Assembly: GCA_031288005.1 (NCBI GenBank)
Contig: JAITSE010000054.1
Coordinates: 1-14,722 of the forward strand
DNA from: Treponema sp.
GTDB taxonomy: Bacteria > Spirochaetota > Spirochaetia > Treponematales > Breznakiellaceae
Direction of reading: 5' to 3'
Length of the DNA stretch: 14,722 bases
The notes beneath the pieces were generated by a model that searched no databases, was not told the origin of the DNA, and saw only the letters and a list, made by a program, of their open reading frames with translations. Of the stretch, positions 1 through 7,330 are shown piece after piece. The position numbers and the translations under genes are program-made. Positions within the stretch are counted from its first letter, which is position 1; the number at the start of each line of letters is the position of its first letter.

Positions 1-491
1 AGCTCCGTGTCCACTTGTATGGGCCACATATAAAGCAGAACTTTCCGCTCGTCATCCACAAGACGATTGCTGAATCCCGCCGCAAGAAGAGTCGGGCTTT
101 CTTCTCCATCCGCCAAATGGCCCATCAGCAGAAGAAAAAGCTGCGAGCGGTCAAGGTTAACAGGAGGCACCTTAAAAACAGCGCCTTCTTCACTTTTTTG
201 CCGTCTTGCTTCGGCGGCATAGAAAATACTCCCGTCCGTCCCGTCCACCACCACAAGCTGTGAAAAATTCGCATAGTTATTTATTAAATTCATGGAGCCG
301 CCGGCTCCGGGCATAGCTGTCCGCTCTGCGCCGTACAGAGACCTGGCGCTCACGCCCTCTCCGTCAAGTTCTATCTCTACGCTAAAGGGAGCGGAGGGAG
401 AGGGCTTCCCCCTTGCCACAGGAGATTCCACCGCAACCGGATTGAAACATCCGGCCAAAATCAATGCTGAAACAAAATATAGTAGTACCAT
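1..491 (-). CDS. putative lipoprotein, 5' part (runs off left edge)
   Basis: An open minus-strand frame runs from ATG at 491 to the window edge (163 codons) with no stop. The first 15 residues form a short hydrophobic signal ending in a lipobox, L-A-G-C, with the lipidation Cys at residue 15, so the product should be an envelope lipoprotein. The mature part begins with a Pro/Ser-rich linker and continues as a mixed alpha/beta sequence ending ...YMWPIQVDTE at the edge. I do not recognise the family. The signal lacks the usual Lys/Arg near the start. An in-frame TAA lies only two codons upstream, so the start cannot be moved outward in this frame. There is no Shine-Dalgarno sequence, and a TATAGT box sits just upstream, so the mRNA could be leaderless. 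It lies downstream of potD in the same direction, separated by a possible terminator. Confidence 0.72.
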   Translation of the reverse strand, partial: MVLLYFVSALILAGCFNPVAVESPVARGKPSPSAPFSVEIELDGEGVSARSLYGAERTAMPGAGGSMNLINNYANFSQLVVVDGTDGSIFYAAEARRQKSEEGAVFKVPPVNLDRSQLFLLLMGHLADGEESPTLLAAGFSNRLVDDERKVLLYMWPIQVDTE

Positions 492-499
492 AGCTTAAT

Positions 500-526
500 A
501 CTATAAGCGTAAACTGTAAAAAAACA
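500..526 (-). promoter_or_regulatory. possible promoter of the lipoprotein gene
   Basis: On the minus strand TATAGT (505-500) resembles a -10 box. A TTGTTT stands 16 bases upstream, inside the T-tract of the preceding terminator-like hairpin. Transcription from here would begin almost at the ATG at 491, which fits the missing ribosome binding site. The -35 match is weak. Confidence 0.3.
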
Positions 527-550
527 ATGCTCCCTGAAAAATCCATTGCC
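518..550 (-). terminator. possible intrinsic terminator after potD
   Basis: Downstream of the potD stop the minus strand carries CAATG (548-544) and CATTG (529-525) arms followed directly by seven T residues (524-518). A GCCCC/GGGGC hairpin lies just before it. The stem is short and the loop long (14 nt), so this is only a moderate call. Confidence 0.4.
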
Positions 551-575
551 CCAGGACCGGGGGCCTGCATTTGCA

Positions 576-1655
576 TCAGTCTCCTACGCGGATAGACAGC
601 CACGCGTCGTCATAAAGCTGGAGGTTTTCGCCTACATCGTCCTTGAGTTCCACATTGACAAGCTCCTCCGCCGTGTAGTAGGGGCTAAGCTGTTTGAGGG
701 CCCGGGCGGGGATGTTGGCGGTGGCGGGGAAACCGAAGTAGTCGGTAAACTCGGCGTAAATTTCAGGGCGGTGAATAAAGTCGATAAACGCATAAGCCAG
801 GTCCATGTTCCTTGCGCCCTTGAGGATACACATACTGTCGATATACGCGGGGCCGCCTTCCGGGGGAATAAAGAAGACGGTGTCCGCTTTGAGTTCGCCG
901 GAGATCTCCTCGTACACAACTTCGGCGTAGCCCTGGACAACCCAGAAGTCCCCATCGGCAAAACCCTTGCCAAAAGCTTCGGCGTCAAATTTGAGGAGGT
1001 TCGGCTTCCAGGTGTTGTTGATTAAGTCCCGGGCCGCGGCGATTTCAGCGGGGTTCACGGTATTCACAGAATACCCAAGGAAGCTGAGGGCGTCGCCCAG
1101 CACTTCCCTCATGTCGTCCAGCATGGTCATTTTTCCGCGCAGGTCTTCGCGGCCAAAGATGGACCAGCTCTTTTCGTAGTCCGGGACCCGGGCGGTGTTG
1201 ACCGCGATTCCGGCGGCGCCGAAATAGTAGGGAACCGCATAGTCCATGGCGGGATCATACGTTGCCTTTTGAAGCACTATCGGGTCGATGTTGCCCAGAT
1301 TCCGCAATTTGGACTTGTCGAGTTTTTCGAGCATCCCCTGCTTGATCATAATGGAAACATAGTCTCCCGACGGGAACACCAGATCGTAACCCGTACCGCC
1401 GGCCAGGAGCTTGGCGTAGAGTTCCTCGTTGGAAGCAAAGGTGTCGTACACGATGGTCACCCCGTATTCCTGCTCGAACTTTCGCAGGATAGAATCGGGG
1501 GTGTAATAGGTCCAGTTGTAAACGTAAAGCCGCTTGGAGCCTTGCTCCCGGCTGGACGCCGTCTTTGACCCCTCTTTCTTCACGCAGCCTGATGAAAGGG
1601 CAGCCAGTACAATTACAGCGAGCAGCGCGGCGGAAGCCGCAAAATTTTTTTTCAT
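576..1655 (-). CDS. potD: spermidine/putrescine ABC transporter substrate-binding lipoprotein PotD
   Basis: This 359-residue protein is the extracytoplasmic polyamine receptor that delivers ligand to PotB/PotC. Residues 1-24 form a lipoprotein signal (KK at 2-3, hydrophobic core, L-S-S-G-C with Cys24). The fold is type-II periplasmic binding protein. Family landmarks are YVYNWTYY near 44-51, the FPSGDYV stretch near 94-100, and LDDMREV at 179-185, which carries the Asp/Glu pair matching the ligand-binding acids of E. coli PotD. The Asp of the C-terminal Y-I-D-S motif (273) is also kept. Two aromatic positions differ: the Trp of the E. coli W-x-D motif is Tyr271, and the Trp of its VWNGS segment appears as Gln241 by eye alignment, so specificity may not be classical spermidine. 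The start has an excellent Shine-Dalgarno AAGGAGG (1669-1663). The gene lies 112 bp after potC, with a strong hairpin in the gap. Confidence 0.95.
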   Translation of the reverse strand: MKKNFAASAALLAVIVLAALSSGCVKKEGSKTASSREQGSKRLYVYNWTYYTPDSILRKFEQEYGVTIVYDTFASNEELYAKLLAGGTGYDLVFPSGDYVSIMIKQGMLEKLDKSKLRNLGNIDPIVLQKATYDPAMDYAVPYYFGAAGIAVNTARVPDYEKSWSIFGREDLRGKMTMLDDMREVLGDALSFLGYSVNTVNPAEIAAARDLINNTWKPNLLKFDAEAFGKGFADGDFWVVQGYAEVVYEEISGELKADTVFFIPPEGGPAYIDSMCILKGARNMDLAYAFIDFIHRPEIYAEFTDYFGFPATANIPARALKQLSPYYTAEELVNVELKDDVGENLQLYDDAWLSIRVGD

Positions 1656-1707
1656 CTTTAATCCTCCTTGCCGCTGAATTCTTTTTTCAGCGCCATTTGT
1701 GTATTTT

Positions 1708-1751
1708 GAATCCGGGCCGCCGTTTTCCGCGGCGGAAGTCCCCGGCGATTC
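1708..1751 (-). other. intergenic stem-loop between potC and potD
   Basis: On the minus strand an outer stem GAATC...CCGGG / CCCGG-ATTC encloses an inner perfect CCGCCG / CGGCGG stem with a short loop. No T-tract follows, so it looks less like a terminator than an mRNA-processing or stability hairpin. In known binding-protein operons such hairpins allow the receptor and permease genes to be expressed at different levels; that role here is inference. Confidence 0.55.
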
Positions 1752-1767
1752 AATGCCTGTAGTTATC

Positions 1768-2631
1768 CTATTTTGCGGCGATGTATTTCAGAAAGTTTCT
1801 GAGCAAATAAGTAAGCGCCACGGTTCCCAGGATCATAACCACCGACAGTGAGTTTATCACCGGAGACACTCCAAAACGTATGGCCGAGTAGATATACAGC
1901 GGCAGCGTCGTAGAGCCTGGACCCGCGACAAAATAGGTAATAACAAAATCCTCCAACGATATGGTTACGGCTGTCAGAAAACCGGAAACAATGCCGGGCA
2001 TACAAATCGGGACGGTTACCCGGATCAGTGTCTGGCGCTCATCTGCGCCCAGATCGCGGGCGGCTTCAATAATGGAAAAATCAAACTCGTCAAGCCGGGC
2101 CATCACCATAAGAAACACGAAAGGCAGGTTGAACGTGGTGTGGGCGATAAAAATTGTGAAGAGCCCCAGGGGTATTTTTACCCCCGCAAAGAACAGGGCC
2201 AGCGAGACGCCGATGATAATTTCCGGAAGTATCATGGGAAGGAAAGAAATAGTCTGCGCGTAATTTCTCAGCCTGAAACGATACCACTTGACGCCTATGG
2301 CGCCGAAAGTTCCTACTACCGTCGCAGTTCCCGCGGAAGTCAAGGCGATAACGATACTGTTCCGGAAGGCTCTCCACAGGTCTCTGGAATGGAAGAAGAG
2401 CTGTTCATACCAGACAAAGGAGAAGCCGGCCCACTTCATGCCCTTGGAGGCGTTGAAGGAATAAAGAACAAGCACAAAAAGGGGAAGAAACAGAAACACG
2501 ATGGTAGCGATAAATATGGTCTGGGAAAAGGAGAACCGGCCGCGGGCCGCCCGTCTGGCATGCCGCGCCGCTTCCCCCGGCGCTCCCCCGCCCTTGAGGG
2601 GAGTAATAAAGCTGCGAATGTTTAGTTTCAT
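1768..2631 (-). CDS. potC: spermidine/putrescine ABC transporter permease PotC
   Basis: This is a 287-residue inner-membrane permease of the binding-protein-dependent type, forming the translocation channel with PotB. About six membrane spans are visible, the first near residues 37-58 and later ones near 90-112, 126-150, 153-178, 210-235 and 250-276. The cytoplasmic EAA loop that docks on the ATPase is clear: EAARDLGADERQ from about 189, followed by the family Pro near 208. A basic, Ala/Gly/Arg-rich stretch of about 35 residues precedes the first span and is longer than in E. coli PotC. The ATG overlaps the potB stop in an ATGA, typical of translational coupling. Pairing with potB and the PotD receptor makes the assignment firm. 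Confidence 0.93.
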   Translation of the reverse strand: MKLNIRSFITPLKGGGAPGEAARHARRAARGRFSFSQTIFIATIVFLFLPLFVLVLYSFNASKGMKWAGFSFVWYEQLFFHSRDLWRAFRNSIVIALTSAGTATVVGTFGAIGVKWYRFRLRNYAQTISFLPMILPEIIIGVSLALFFAGVKIPLGLFTIFIAHTTFNLPFVFLMVMARLDEFDFSIIEAARDLGADERQTLIRVTVPICMPGIVSGFLTAVTISLEDFVITYFVAGPGSTTLPLYIYSAIRFGVSPVINSLSVVMILGTVALTYLLRNFLKYIAAK

Positions 2632-3587
2632 ACTCCCTTCCTCCCGTCCAAGCTTCCCGCGCTGTGACGGCTCTGTTCCGCAATGCGTCCGGCATCCTTC
2701 CTCTGGAGACTCATCATGACGAGAATACCCACCGTAGTCACCAGAGTAAGGACCATGGAAATCGCCGACGCCAAAGGCCAGTTCCGGGCCTTGGTAAGCT
2801 GATCCGCCACGACATTCCCCAGCATATAGGAGTCCTTCCCGCCAACCAGCAGCGGTACCGCATAGGCTCCAAAGATGGGGATAAACGTGAAAAGCACCGC
2901 CGTATAGATGCCGCTCCTGATATTGGGAAACAGCACTTTTACTATCGCCATAGGCTTGGAAGCCCCCAGGTCCCGGGCCGCTTCCAGCAGGGAAAAATCG
3001 AATTTATCGATAGTAGAAAAGAGAGGCAGGATGGCATAAGGCAGGTACATATAGACCAGCACCAGGATCACCGCCGGCTGGTTGTAGATGAATTGAATAT
3101 AATCTTTCAGTATCCCTGTCCGCATAAGGAATTCGTTCAAAAAGCCATTGTTCCCCAGAATGTTCATCCAGGCGAATACCCGGATAAGAAAATTCGTCCA
3201 AAAGGGGATGATGATAGCAAGGAGCAGCGCCGTCTGATGCCGGCTCTTAGCCATGTAGTATCCACAGGGCAGGGCAAAAAAAATTGTAACCGTCGTGGCG
3301 GCCAGGGACGTTATAATCGTGCGTACCGTGATAAGGATAAAGCTGGGGTTCCCCAAAGACTTGTAGGCGTCTAGAGAAAGCTGTCCCGCAGCTACGCCCC
3401 CGTAAAGCCCTTTCCTGTGAAAACTATAAGCTATGATGATGATGATGGGCGCAAGGAAAAAGGCCGTAAACCACAGGGTCATTGGACCCGAATAGAGAAG
3501 TCCGTAGTTATGCTTTCCGGCGGCAGGCAGGTTTTCCGCGGCCGCCGGCTTTCCCCCAGGTTTGGCGGGATACGGCACTGCGTTCAC
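2628..3587 (-). CDS. potB: spermidine/putrescine ABC transporter permease PotB
   Basis: This 319-residue inner-membrane permease is the partner of PotC. A hydrophilic N-terminus of about 30 residues is followed by spans near 36-55, 87-110, 120-138, 170-190, 225-248 and 271-292. The EAA motif reads EAARDLGASKPMAIVKVLFP from about 202, the contact point for PotA. The start is GTG at 3587, overlapping the potA TGA stop as GTGA, so translation should be coupled to potA. The stop overlaps the potC start as ATGA. Length and layout match the PotB/HydH-type permeases of polyamine importers. The last 20 residues are polar and not conserved. Confidence 0.93.
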   Translation of the reverse strand: MNAVPYPAKPGGKPAAAENLPAAGKHNYGLLYSGPMTLWFTAFFLAPIIIIIAYSFHRKGLYGGVAAGQLSLDAYKSLGNPSFILITVRTIITSLAATTVTIFFALPCGYYMAKSRHQTALLLAIIIPFWTNFLIRVFAWMNILGNNGFLNEFLMRTGILKDYIQFIYNQPAVILVLVYMYLPYAILPLFSTIDKFDFSLLEAARDLGASKPMAIVKVLFPNIRSGIYTAVLFTFIPIFGAYAVPLLVGGKDSYMLGNVVADQLTKARNWPLASAISMVLTLVTTVGILVMMSLQRKDAGRIAEQSRHSAGSLDGRKGV

Positions 3588-4723
3588 GGCTCTTTAACCC
3601 CGACGATATACCCGTCATTGGCGCTCCAGGAAAGAAATACCGAATCCTTCCATACAATATCCGGCCCTTCATCTGAATATTTGGCGTGCTGCTTGATAAC
3701 CCGGATGACAACATTCTCCGCGATTTTCACATAGAATTTGGTCTGAAATCCCGAATAGATAGGCTCGTCAACAAGGCCCTGAAAATGGTTTATATCCTCC
3801 CGTTTGGTAACAGACTTTTCCTTGGAGATGACGATCTTTTCCGGCCTGATAGTAAAACTAACCTTTTGGCCCGGCTTTACAGGGTCTACGGTAGTCACCT
3901 TGATCCTGCCCAGTTCCGGGATGTCCAGTTCCGCCATATATTCCGGCGCCGGAGCGGAAGGTTTGTCAAGCTTTTCCGCAGAAATGACTGTCCCATCAAA
4001 AAGGTTGGCCTCGCCGATGAAACGGGCCACGAAGTCCGTAGCCGGACTCTCGTAGATTTCGTGAGGACTCCCTATTTGGAGAACATCCCCCTGATTCATC
4101 ACCGCAATCCGATCCGAAACCGACAAAGCTTCCTGCTGATCATGGGTAACATAGATAAAGGTAATGCCGATCTTATCGTGAATCTGGTCCAGCTCTATAA
4201 GCATGTGCTGCCGCAGCTTGGCATCCAGAGCGGAAAGCGGCTCATCCAGAAGAAGCACCCGGGGTTCATTGATCAGCGCCCTGGCAATAGCGACCCGCTG
4301 CTTCTGTCCCCCGGAAAGCTGGTTCGGCCTCTTTTGGGCGTGCCCTTCCAACTGGACCAGCTTGAGGTACTCCTTCACCTTCGCGCTAATCTCCGATTGA
4401 GGAGTCTTCTTTATCCTTAGGGAAAACGCCACATTTTCAAAAACCGAAAGGTGGGGAAATAAGGCGTAATTCTGAAAAACCGTGTTTACCTGCCTGCGGT
4501 TAGGAGACAGGGGAAGCACATCAGTTCCCTCAAGCATTACCGCGCCGTAATCGGGGCTCTCAAACCCCGCGATAATACGCAGGAGGGTTGTTTTACCACA
4601 CCCTGACGGCCCCAAAAGGGAAAAAAATTCACCCTTTTTAATTTCAATATCTACATCATTTAAAACCGCAAAATCACCAAAGGATTTAGAAACGCCCTTG
4701 ATGACCACATCGCTCCCTTTCAA
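3584..4723 (-). CDS. potA: spermidine/putrescine ABC transporter ATP-binding protein PotA
   Basis: This cytoplasmic ATPase drives polyamine import. With the TTG start used here it is 379 residues, close to E. coli PotA. Motifs in order are Walker A GPSGCGKTT (about 38-46), Q-loop FQNYALFPH (about 83-91), signature LSGGQKQR (about 136-143), Walker B LLLDEP (about 157-162) and the switch His in VTHD (about 194). A C-terminal TOBE-type regulatory domain fills about 240-379. The frame stays open back to a GTG at 4876 (430 codons), but those extra residues are basic, unlike the family, and include a TTGACA promoter-like element. Another possible start is GTG at 4708, with GGGAG four bases ahead. 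Start choice is therefore uncertain; the function is not. The stop overlaps the potB start. Confidence 0.93.
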   Translation of the reverse strand: MKGSDVVIKGVSKSFGDFAVLNDVDIEIKKGEFFSLLGPSGCGKTTLLRIIAGFESPDYGAVMLEGTDVLPLSPNRRQVNTVFQNYALFPHLSVFENVAFSLRIKKTPQSEISAKVKEYLKLVQLEGHAQKRPNQLSGGQKQRVAIARALINEPRVLLLDEPLSALDAKLRQHMLIELDQIHDKIGITFIYVTHDQQEALSVSDRIAVMNQGDVLQIGSPHEIYESPATDFVARFIGEANLFDGTVISAEKLDKPSAPAPEYMAELDIPELGRIKVTTVDPVKPGQKVSFTIRPEKIVISKEKSVTKREDINHFQGLVDEPIYSGFQTKFYVKIAENVVIRVIKQHAKYSDEGPDIVWKDSVFLSWSANDGYIVGVKEP

Positions 4724-4802
4724 TACGGTTCTCGCAACCTCCCTTCGCCGGGCAGATAACAGCCCCCTTCCAGGACCGTTTTGTAAAATACAGATAAAAG
4801 GT

Positions 4803-4831
4803 ACAATGCGGATTTTAGCCGGCATTGTCAA
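4803..4831 (-). promoter_or_regulatory. possible promoter for potABCD
   Basis: Minus strand: a perfect TTGACA (4831-4826) is followed after 17 bases by CATTGT (4808-4803), a 3/6 match to the -10 consensus. It lies downstream of the kamA stop and inside the longest possible potA frame, which favours a later potA start. No convincing terminator was seen between kamA and potA, so read-through is also possible. Confidence 0.4.
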
Positions 4832-4941
4832 TAGTCTCCAAAGTTTTCCACGCCTATTGCTCCGAAAAGATCTCACTAAAATTTTAATTCATTAAAGAGA
4901 GAAAAAGTCATAATCTTGCTCTTTTTTCCGGGCGCGGGCCT

Positions 4942-6018
4942 TTAACGCCGCGGGTAGGCCCAAAGTTTCCCATCCGGCCCCCTAAGGTAGTAGACCGGCC
5001 CGCCGGGACTTTCCCCCTCCCCGGCGATACTGTCATCGCCAAGGCGTATCTTGCCGCCTCCGCCCGGGAGGTCTACGGCGTAGGCTGGGCAGTCAGGCCC
5101 CAAAAATTCTTTCAGCTTCCGGTAGATGGCAAGCCCCTCCTTGAGGGGAACGCGGAAATGAGCGGTTCCAGGCGCAAGGTCAATCTGAAAGAGATAATAC
5201 GGGCTAAGCCCCAGGGCGAGACATTCCCTGAAAAGCTCAGCCAGAAGCGCGGGATCATCATTTACGCCCCGGAGAAGCACAGTCTGGACCAGCACGGGGA
5301 TGCCCGCCCCGGAGCAGTCCGCAAGGACCTTGCGGGCCGCGTCCGCCAGTTCCCGGCAATGGTTTATGTGGACCGCCATACGCAGGGGCTTATACCGGCT
5401 GAACATGGCAATAAGCCTGGGGCTTATCCTTGAGGGAACGGTAATGGGGATTCGGGTACAGATGCGGAGGCTGAGGGGTTCTTCCCGGACGCCCGCGTTC
5501 CTGAGCCGCCGGAACAGTTTTTCCAGGACGCCGTCCGATGCGGTCATGGGGTCTCCCCCGGACACGAGGATCTCCCGGATTTCAGGATGCCTTTCCAGGT
5601 AGGCGCTTACAGGATCGAGTTCGCCGGCGTTGATGAAAAAACGGGAAGAACCCAGCCAGACCCGGCGGAAGCAGTGGCGGCAGAATCCGGCGCAGCTTCC
5701 TCCGGCCAGAAGCAGGGCCCGGTCCCGGTACTGATGTATGAACCTGGGGGCCGCAAGATGTCCCGCCTCCCCTAAAGGATCGTCCAAGGCGAAAGGGTCA
5801 GGCGCTTCTTCCCGCGGGTCTGGGAAAAACTGTCGCCTTATGGGGTCATCCGGGTCAGGCCCGGCCAGGGAAGCGAAGTGAGGGCTCACGGCGAAGGGAA
5901 GTCCGCCCCGCCCGCCCAGGAACGCGATATATTCCCGCTCCTCCGCTCTGACAGCCAAGGCAAGGCGGCGAGGCAGGTCTTCCGGGGAAGTAATAAGCCC
6001 CTTATCCGCAGGCCGCAT
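4942..6018 (-). CDS. kamA: KamA/EpmB-family radical-SAM lysine 2,3-aminomutase-like protein
   Basis: The 358-residue protein belongs to the KamA family, radical-SAM, PLP-dependent aminomutases that move the alpha-amino group of lysine to the beta carbon. The [4Fe-4S] ligands are C-x3-C-x2-C at Cys109, Cys113 and Cys116 (SCAGFCRHCFR). SGGDP is at 153-157. The PLP-lysine motif is PGGGGK with Lys323. Asp280 (in QIDLAPGTAHF) and Asp316 (in YAVDLPGGGGK) match the two Asp residues that hold the substrate amino group in clostridial lysine 2,3-aminomutase. Those residues and the PGGGGK motif favour a true aminomutase over EpmB, the EF-P lysine modifier, which has a different C-terminal motif as I recall it. 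The length (about 340-360) is instead EpmB-like, lacking much of the long KamA C-terminus. The start overlaps the preceding gene by 17 bp, so it is in the oxidoreductase operon. Confidence 0.85.
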   Translation of the reverse strand: MRPADKGLITSPEDLPRRLALAVRAEEREYIAFLGGRGGLPFAVSPHFASLAGPDPDDPIRRQFFPDPREEAPDPFALDDPLGEAGHLAAPRFIHQYRDRALLLAGGSCAGFCRHCFRRVWLGSSRFFINAGELDPVSAYLERHPEIREILVSGGDPMTASDGVLEKLFRRLRNAGVREEPLSLRICTRIPITVPSRISPRLIAMFSRYKPLRMAVHINHCRELADAARKVLADCSGAGIPVLVQTVLLRGVNDDPALLAELFRECLALGLSPYYLFQIDLAPGTAHFRVPLKEGLAIYRKLKEFLGPDCPAYAVDLPGGGGKIRLGDDSIAGEGESPGGPVYYLRGPDGKLWAYPRR

Positions 6019-6538
6019 ATCCCGCCCTGACAGCCTCCGCGTTTAGAGAGACGAACTTGTGTTTGTCGGGGGGGAAAAACTTCTTTAATATCTCCTCAAT
6101 GCCGTCTATGCTAAGGGCGCCCGTCAGTTTCGCCATAACTCCCAGGGCGGCCATATTCGCGAAGCGGGCGTTCCCGGCCTTCTCCGCAAGCCCCAGGACA
6201 TCGACCCGGACCGCCCTTACATCGCTCCTTTTGGGTTCGTCCCGGACAAGCCCTGAGTTAATAACCATGAGGCCGCCGCTTTTGAGCATTCCCTCGCAGA
6301 GGGGCAGGGAATCGCCGTTCATCACCAGAACCGAATCTGGAACCGTTACCAAGGGGCTGGCAATCTCCCCGTCAGAAATAATGACCGAAGCTCTGGCTAT
6401 GCCGCCCCGCTTCTCCGCCCCATAAAAAGGGAAAAAACTGACGTTTTTCCCCTGCTCCATGGCGCAATAGGCCCAGATTTGCCCAAGGGAGATGATCCCC
6501 TGGCCGCCTAAGCCGGCAAAGAAAGATTTCTCAGTCAT
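6002..6538 (-). CDS. 2-oxoacid:ferredoxin oxidoreductase gamma subunit
   Basis: This 178-residue protein is the gamma (Pfam POR-type) subunit of a four-subunit 2-oxoacid:ferredoxin oxidoreductase. It opens with the family signature G-L-G-G-Q-G at 9-14, followed by the YGAEKRGG segment at 39-46, both hallmark loops of VorC/KorC proteins. It forms part of the catalytic complex that oxidatively decarboxylates a 2-oxoacid to its acyl-CoA while reducing ferredoxin. The ATG lies inside the last codons of the beta gene (8-bp overlap), so translation should be coupled. The stop in turn overlaps the kamA start. Substrate (2-oxoisovalerate or 2-oxoglutarate) cannot be fixed from this subunit. Confidence 0.92.
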   Translation of the reverse strand: MTEKSFFAGLGGQGIISLGQIWAYCAMEQGKNVSFFPFYGAEKRGGIARASVIISDGEIASPLVTVPDSVLVMNGDSLPLCEGMLKSGGLMVINSGLVRDEPKRSDVRAVRVDVLGLAEKAGNARFANMAALGVMAKLTGALSIDGIEEILKKFFPPDKHKFVSLNAEAVRAGYAACG

Positions 6539-7319
6539 TTGCGGCCTCCCGCACGGAGGAGGGCGGCCAGCTTTCAGGGAGCGTATTTTTTACCTCCCCC
6601 AAGGGGAACACAGGGATCATATTATTCTCAAGCCAGTCAAGGGATTCCAGGGGCGCCATACCCCAGTTGGTAGGGCATTGGGAGAGGACCTCCACCATGG
6701 TAAAACCCTCTCCCCGCATCTGGGCTTCCAGGGCTTTCTTGATATAGATTTTAGTCTTCCTGACATTCCCGGCGCTGTTCACCGCGCCCCGGGCAATGTA
6801 GCGGCTTCCCTCAAGGCCGGCAAGGAGTTCCGCCACCCGCATGGGATAGCCCATGCCCGCTTTTTCCGGGTCCCGCCCCAGGGGAGCCGTGGCCGCCTTC
6901 TGGCCCACGAGGGTCGTGGGCGCCATTTGGCCGCCGGTCATGCCGTAAATCGCGTTGTTCACGAAAACCGTCGTGAACTTTTCGCCCCGGTTGGCCGCGT
7001 GGATCATCTCCGCTGTGCCGATAGCCGCCATGTCTCCGTCCCCCTGGTAGCAGATCACCAGATGATCCGGGAGAACCCGCTTGATCCCCGTGGCCGCCGC
7101 GGGAGTCCGCCCGTGGGGAGGCTGCACCGAATCGAAATCGAAGTAGAGATCGGCCCAAATGGCGCAGCCCACGGGATTCGTAATCACGGCCCGCTCCCGC
7201 AGCCCCATTTCGTCAACCAACTCCGCGATAATGCGGTGGATTATCCCATGGCCGCAGCCCGCGCAGTATTTCGTGGGGACCTTGTAAAGGCTCTTCGGGC
7301 GTTTTCCTATAAGTTTCAT
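6531..7319 (-). CDS. 2-oxoacid:ferredoxin oxidoreductase beta subunit, TPP-binding
   Basis: This 262-residue beta subunit carries the thiamine-diphosphate site. Visible motifs are CAGCGHG (19-25), NPVGC (48-52), the TPP/Mg motif GDGD (93-96) with NNAIYGMTGGQMAPT (121-135), and GQKAATAPLGRDP. CAGCGHG and NxIYGMTGGQ are typical of the KorB/VorA-type beta subunits. A good ribosome binding site AGGAGA lies just before the ATG, in the 11-bp gap after the alpha gene. The 3' end overlaps gamma by 8 bp. The length matches the family (about 250-280). The C-terminal 35 residues, rich in Pro/Ser/Glu, are less conserved. Confidence 0.94.
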   Translation of the reverse strand: MKLIGKRPKSLYKVPTKYCAGCGHGIIHRIIAELVDEMGLRERAVITNPVGCAIWADLYFDFDSVQPPHGRTPAAATGIKRVLPDHLVICYQGDGDMAAIGTAEMIHAANRGEKFTTVFVNNAIYGMTGGQMAPTTLVGQKAATAPLGRDPEKAGMGYPMRVAELLAGLEGSRYIARGAVNSAGNVRKTKIYIKKALEAQMRGEGFTMVEVLSQCPTNWGMAPLESLDWLENNMIPVFPLGEVKNTLPESWPPSSVREAAND

Positions 7320-7330
7320 GTCTTCTCCTG

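Noticed and set aside
225..250. Apparent frameshift in the lipoprotein gene at a CCGTC-rich run
   Set aside because: Re-reading the bases showed the frame continues (VVVDGTDGSIFYAA), so the gene is intact as far as the window goes.
15..263. Plus-strand 82-codon ORF
   Set aside because: Antisense to the lipoprotein gene, with no ribosome binding site and no recognisable protein features.
4724..4876. N-terminal extension of PotA to a GTG at 4876
   Set aside because: The extra residues are unlike the family and contain a TTGACA promoter-like element; a downstream TTG or GTG gives the normal length.
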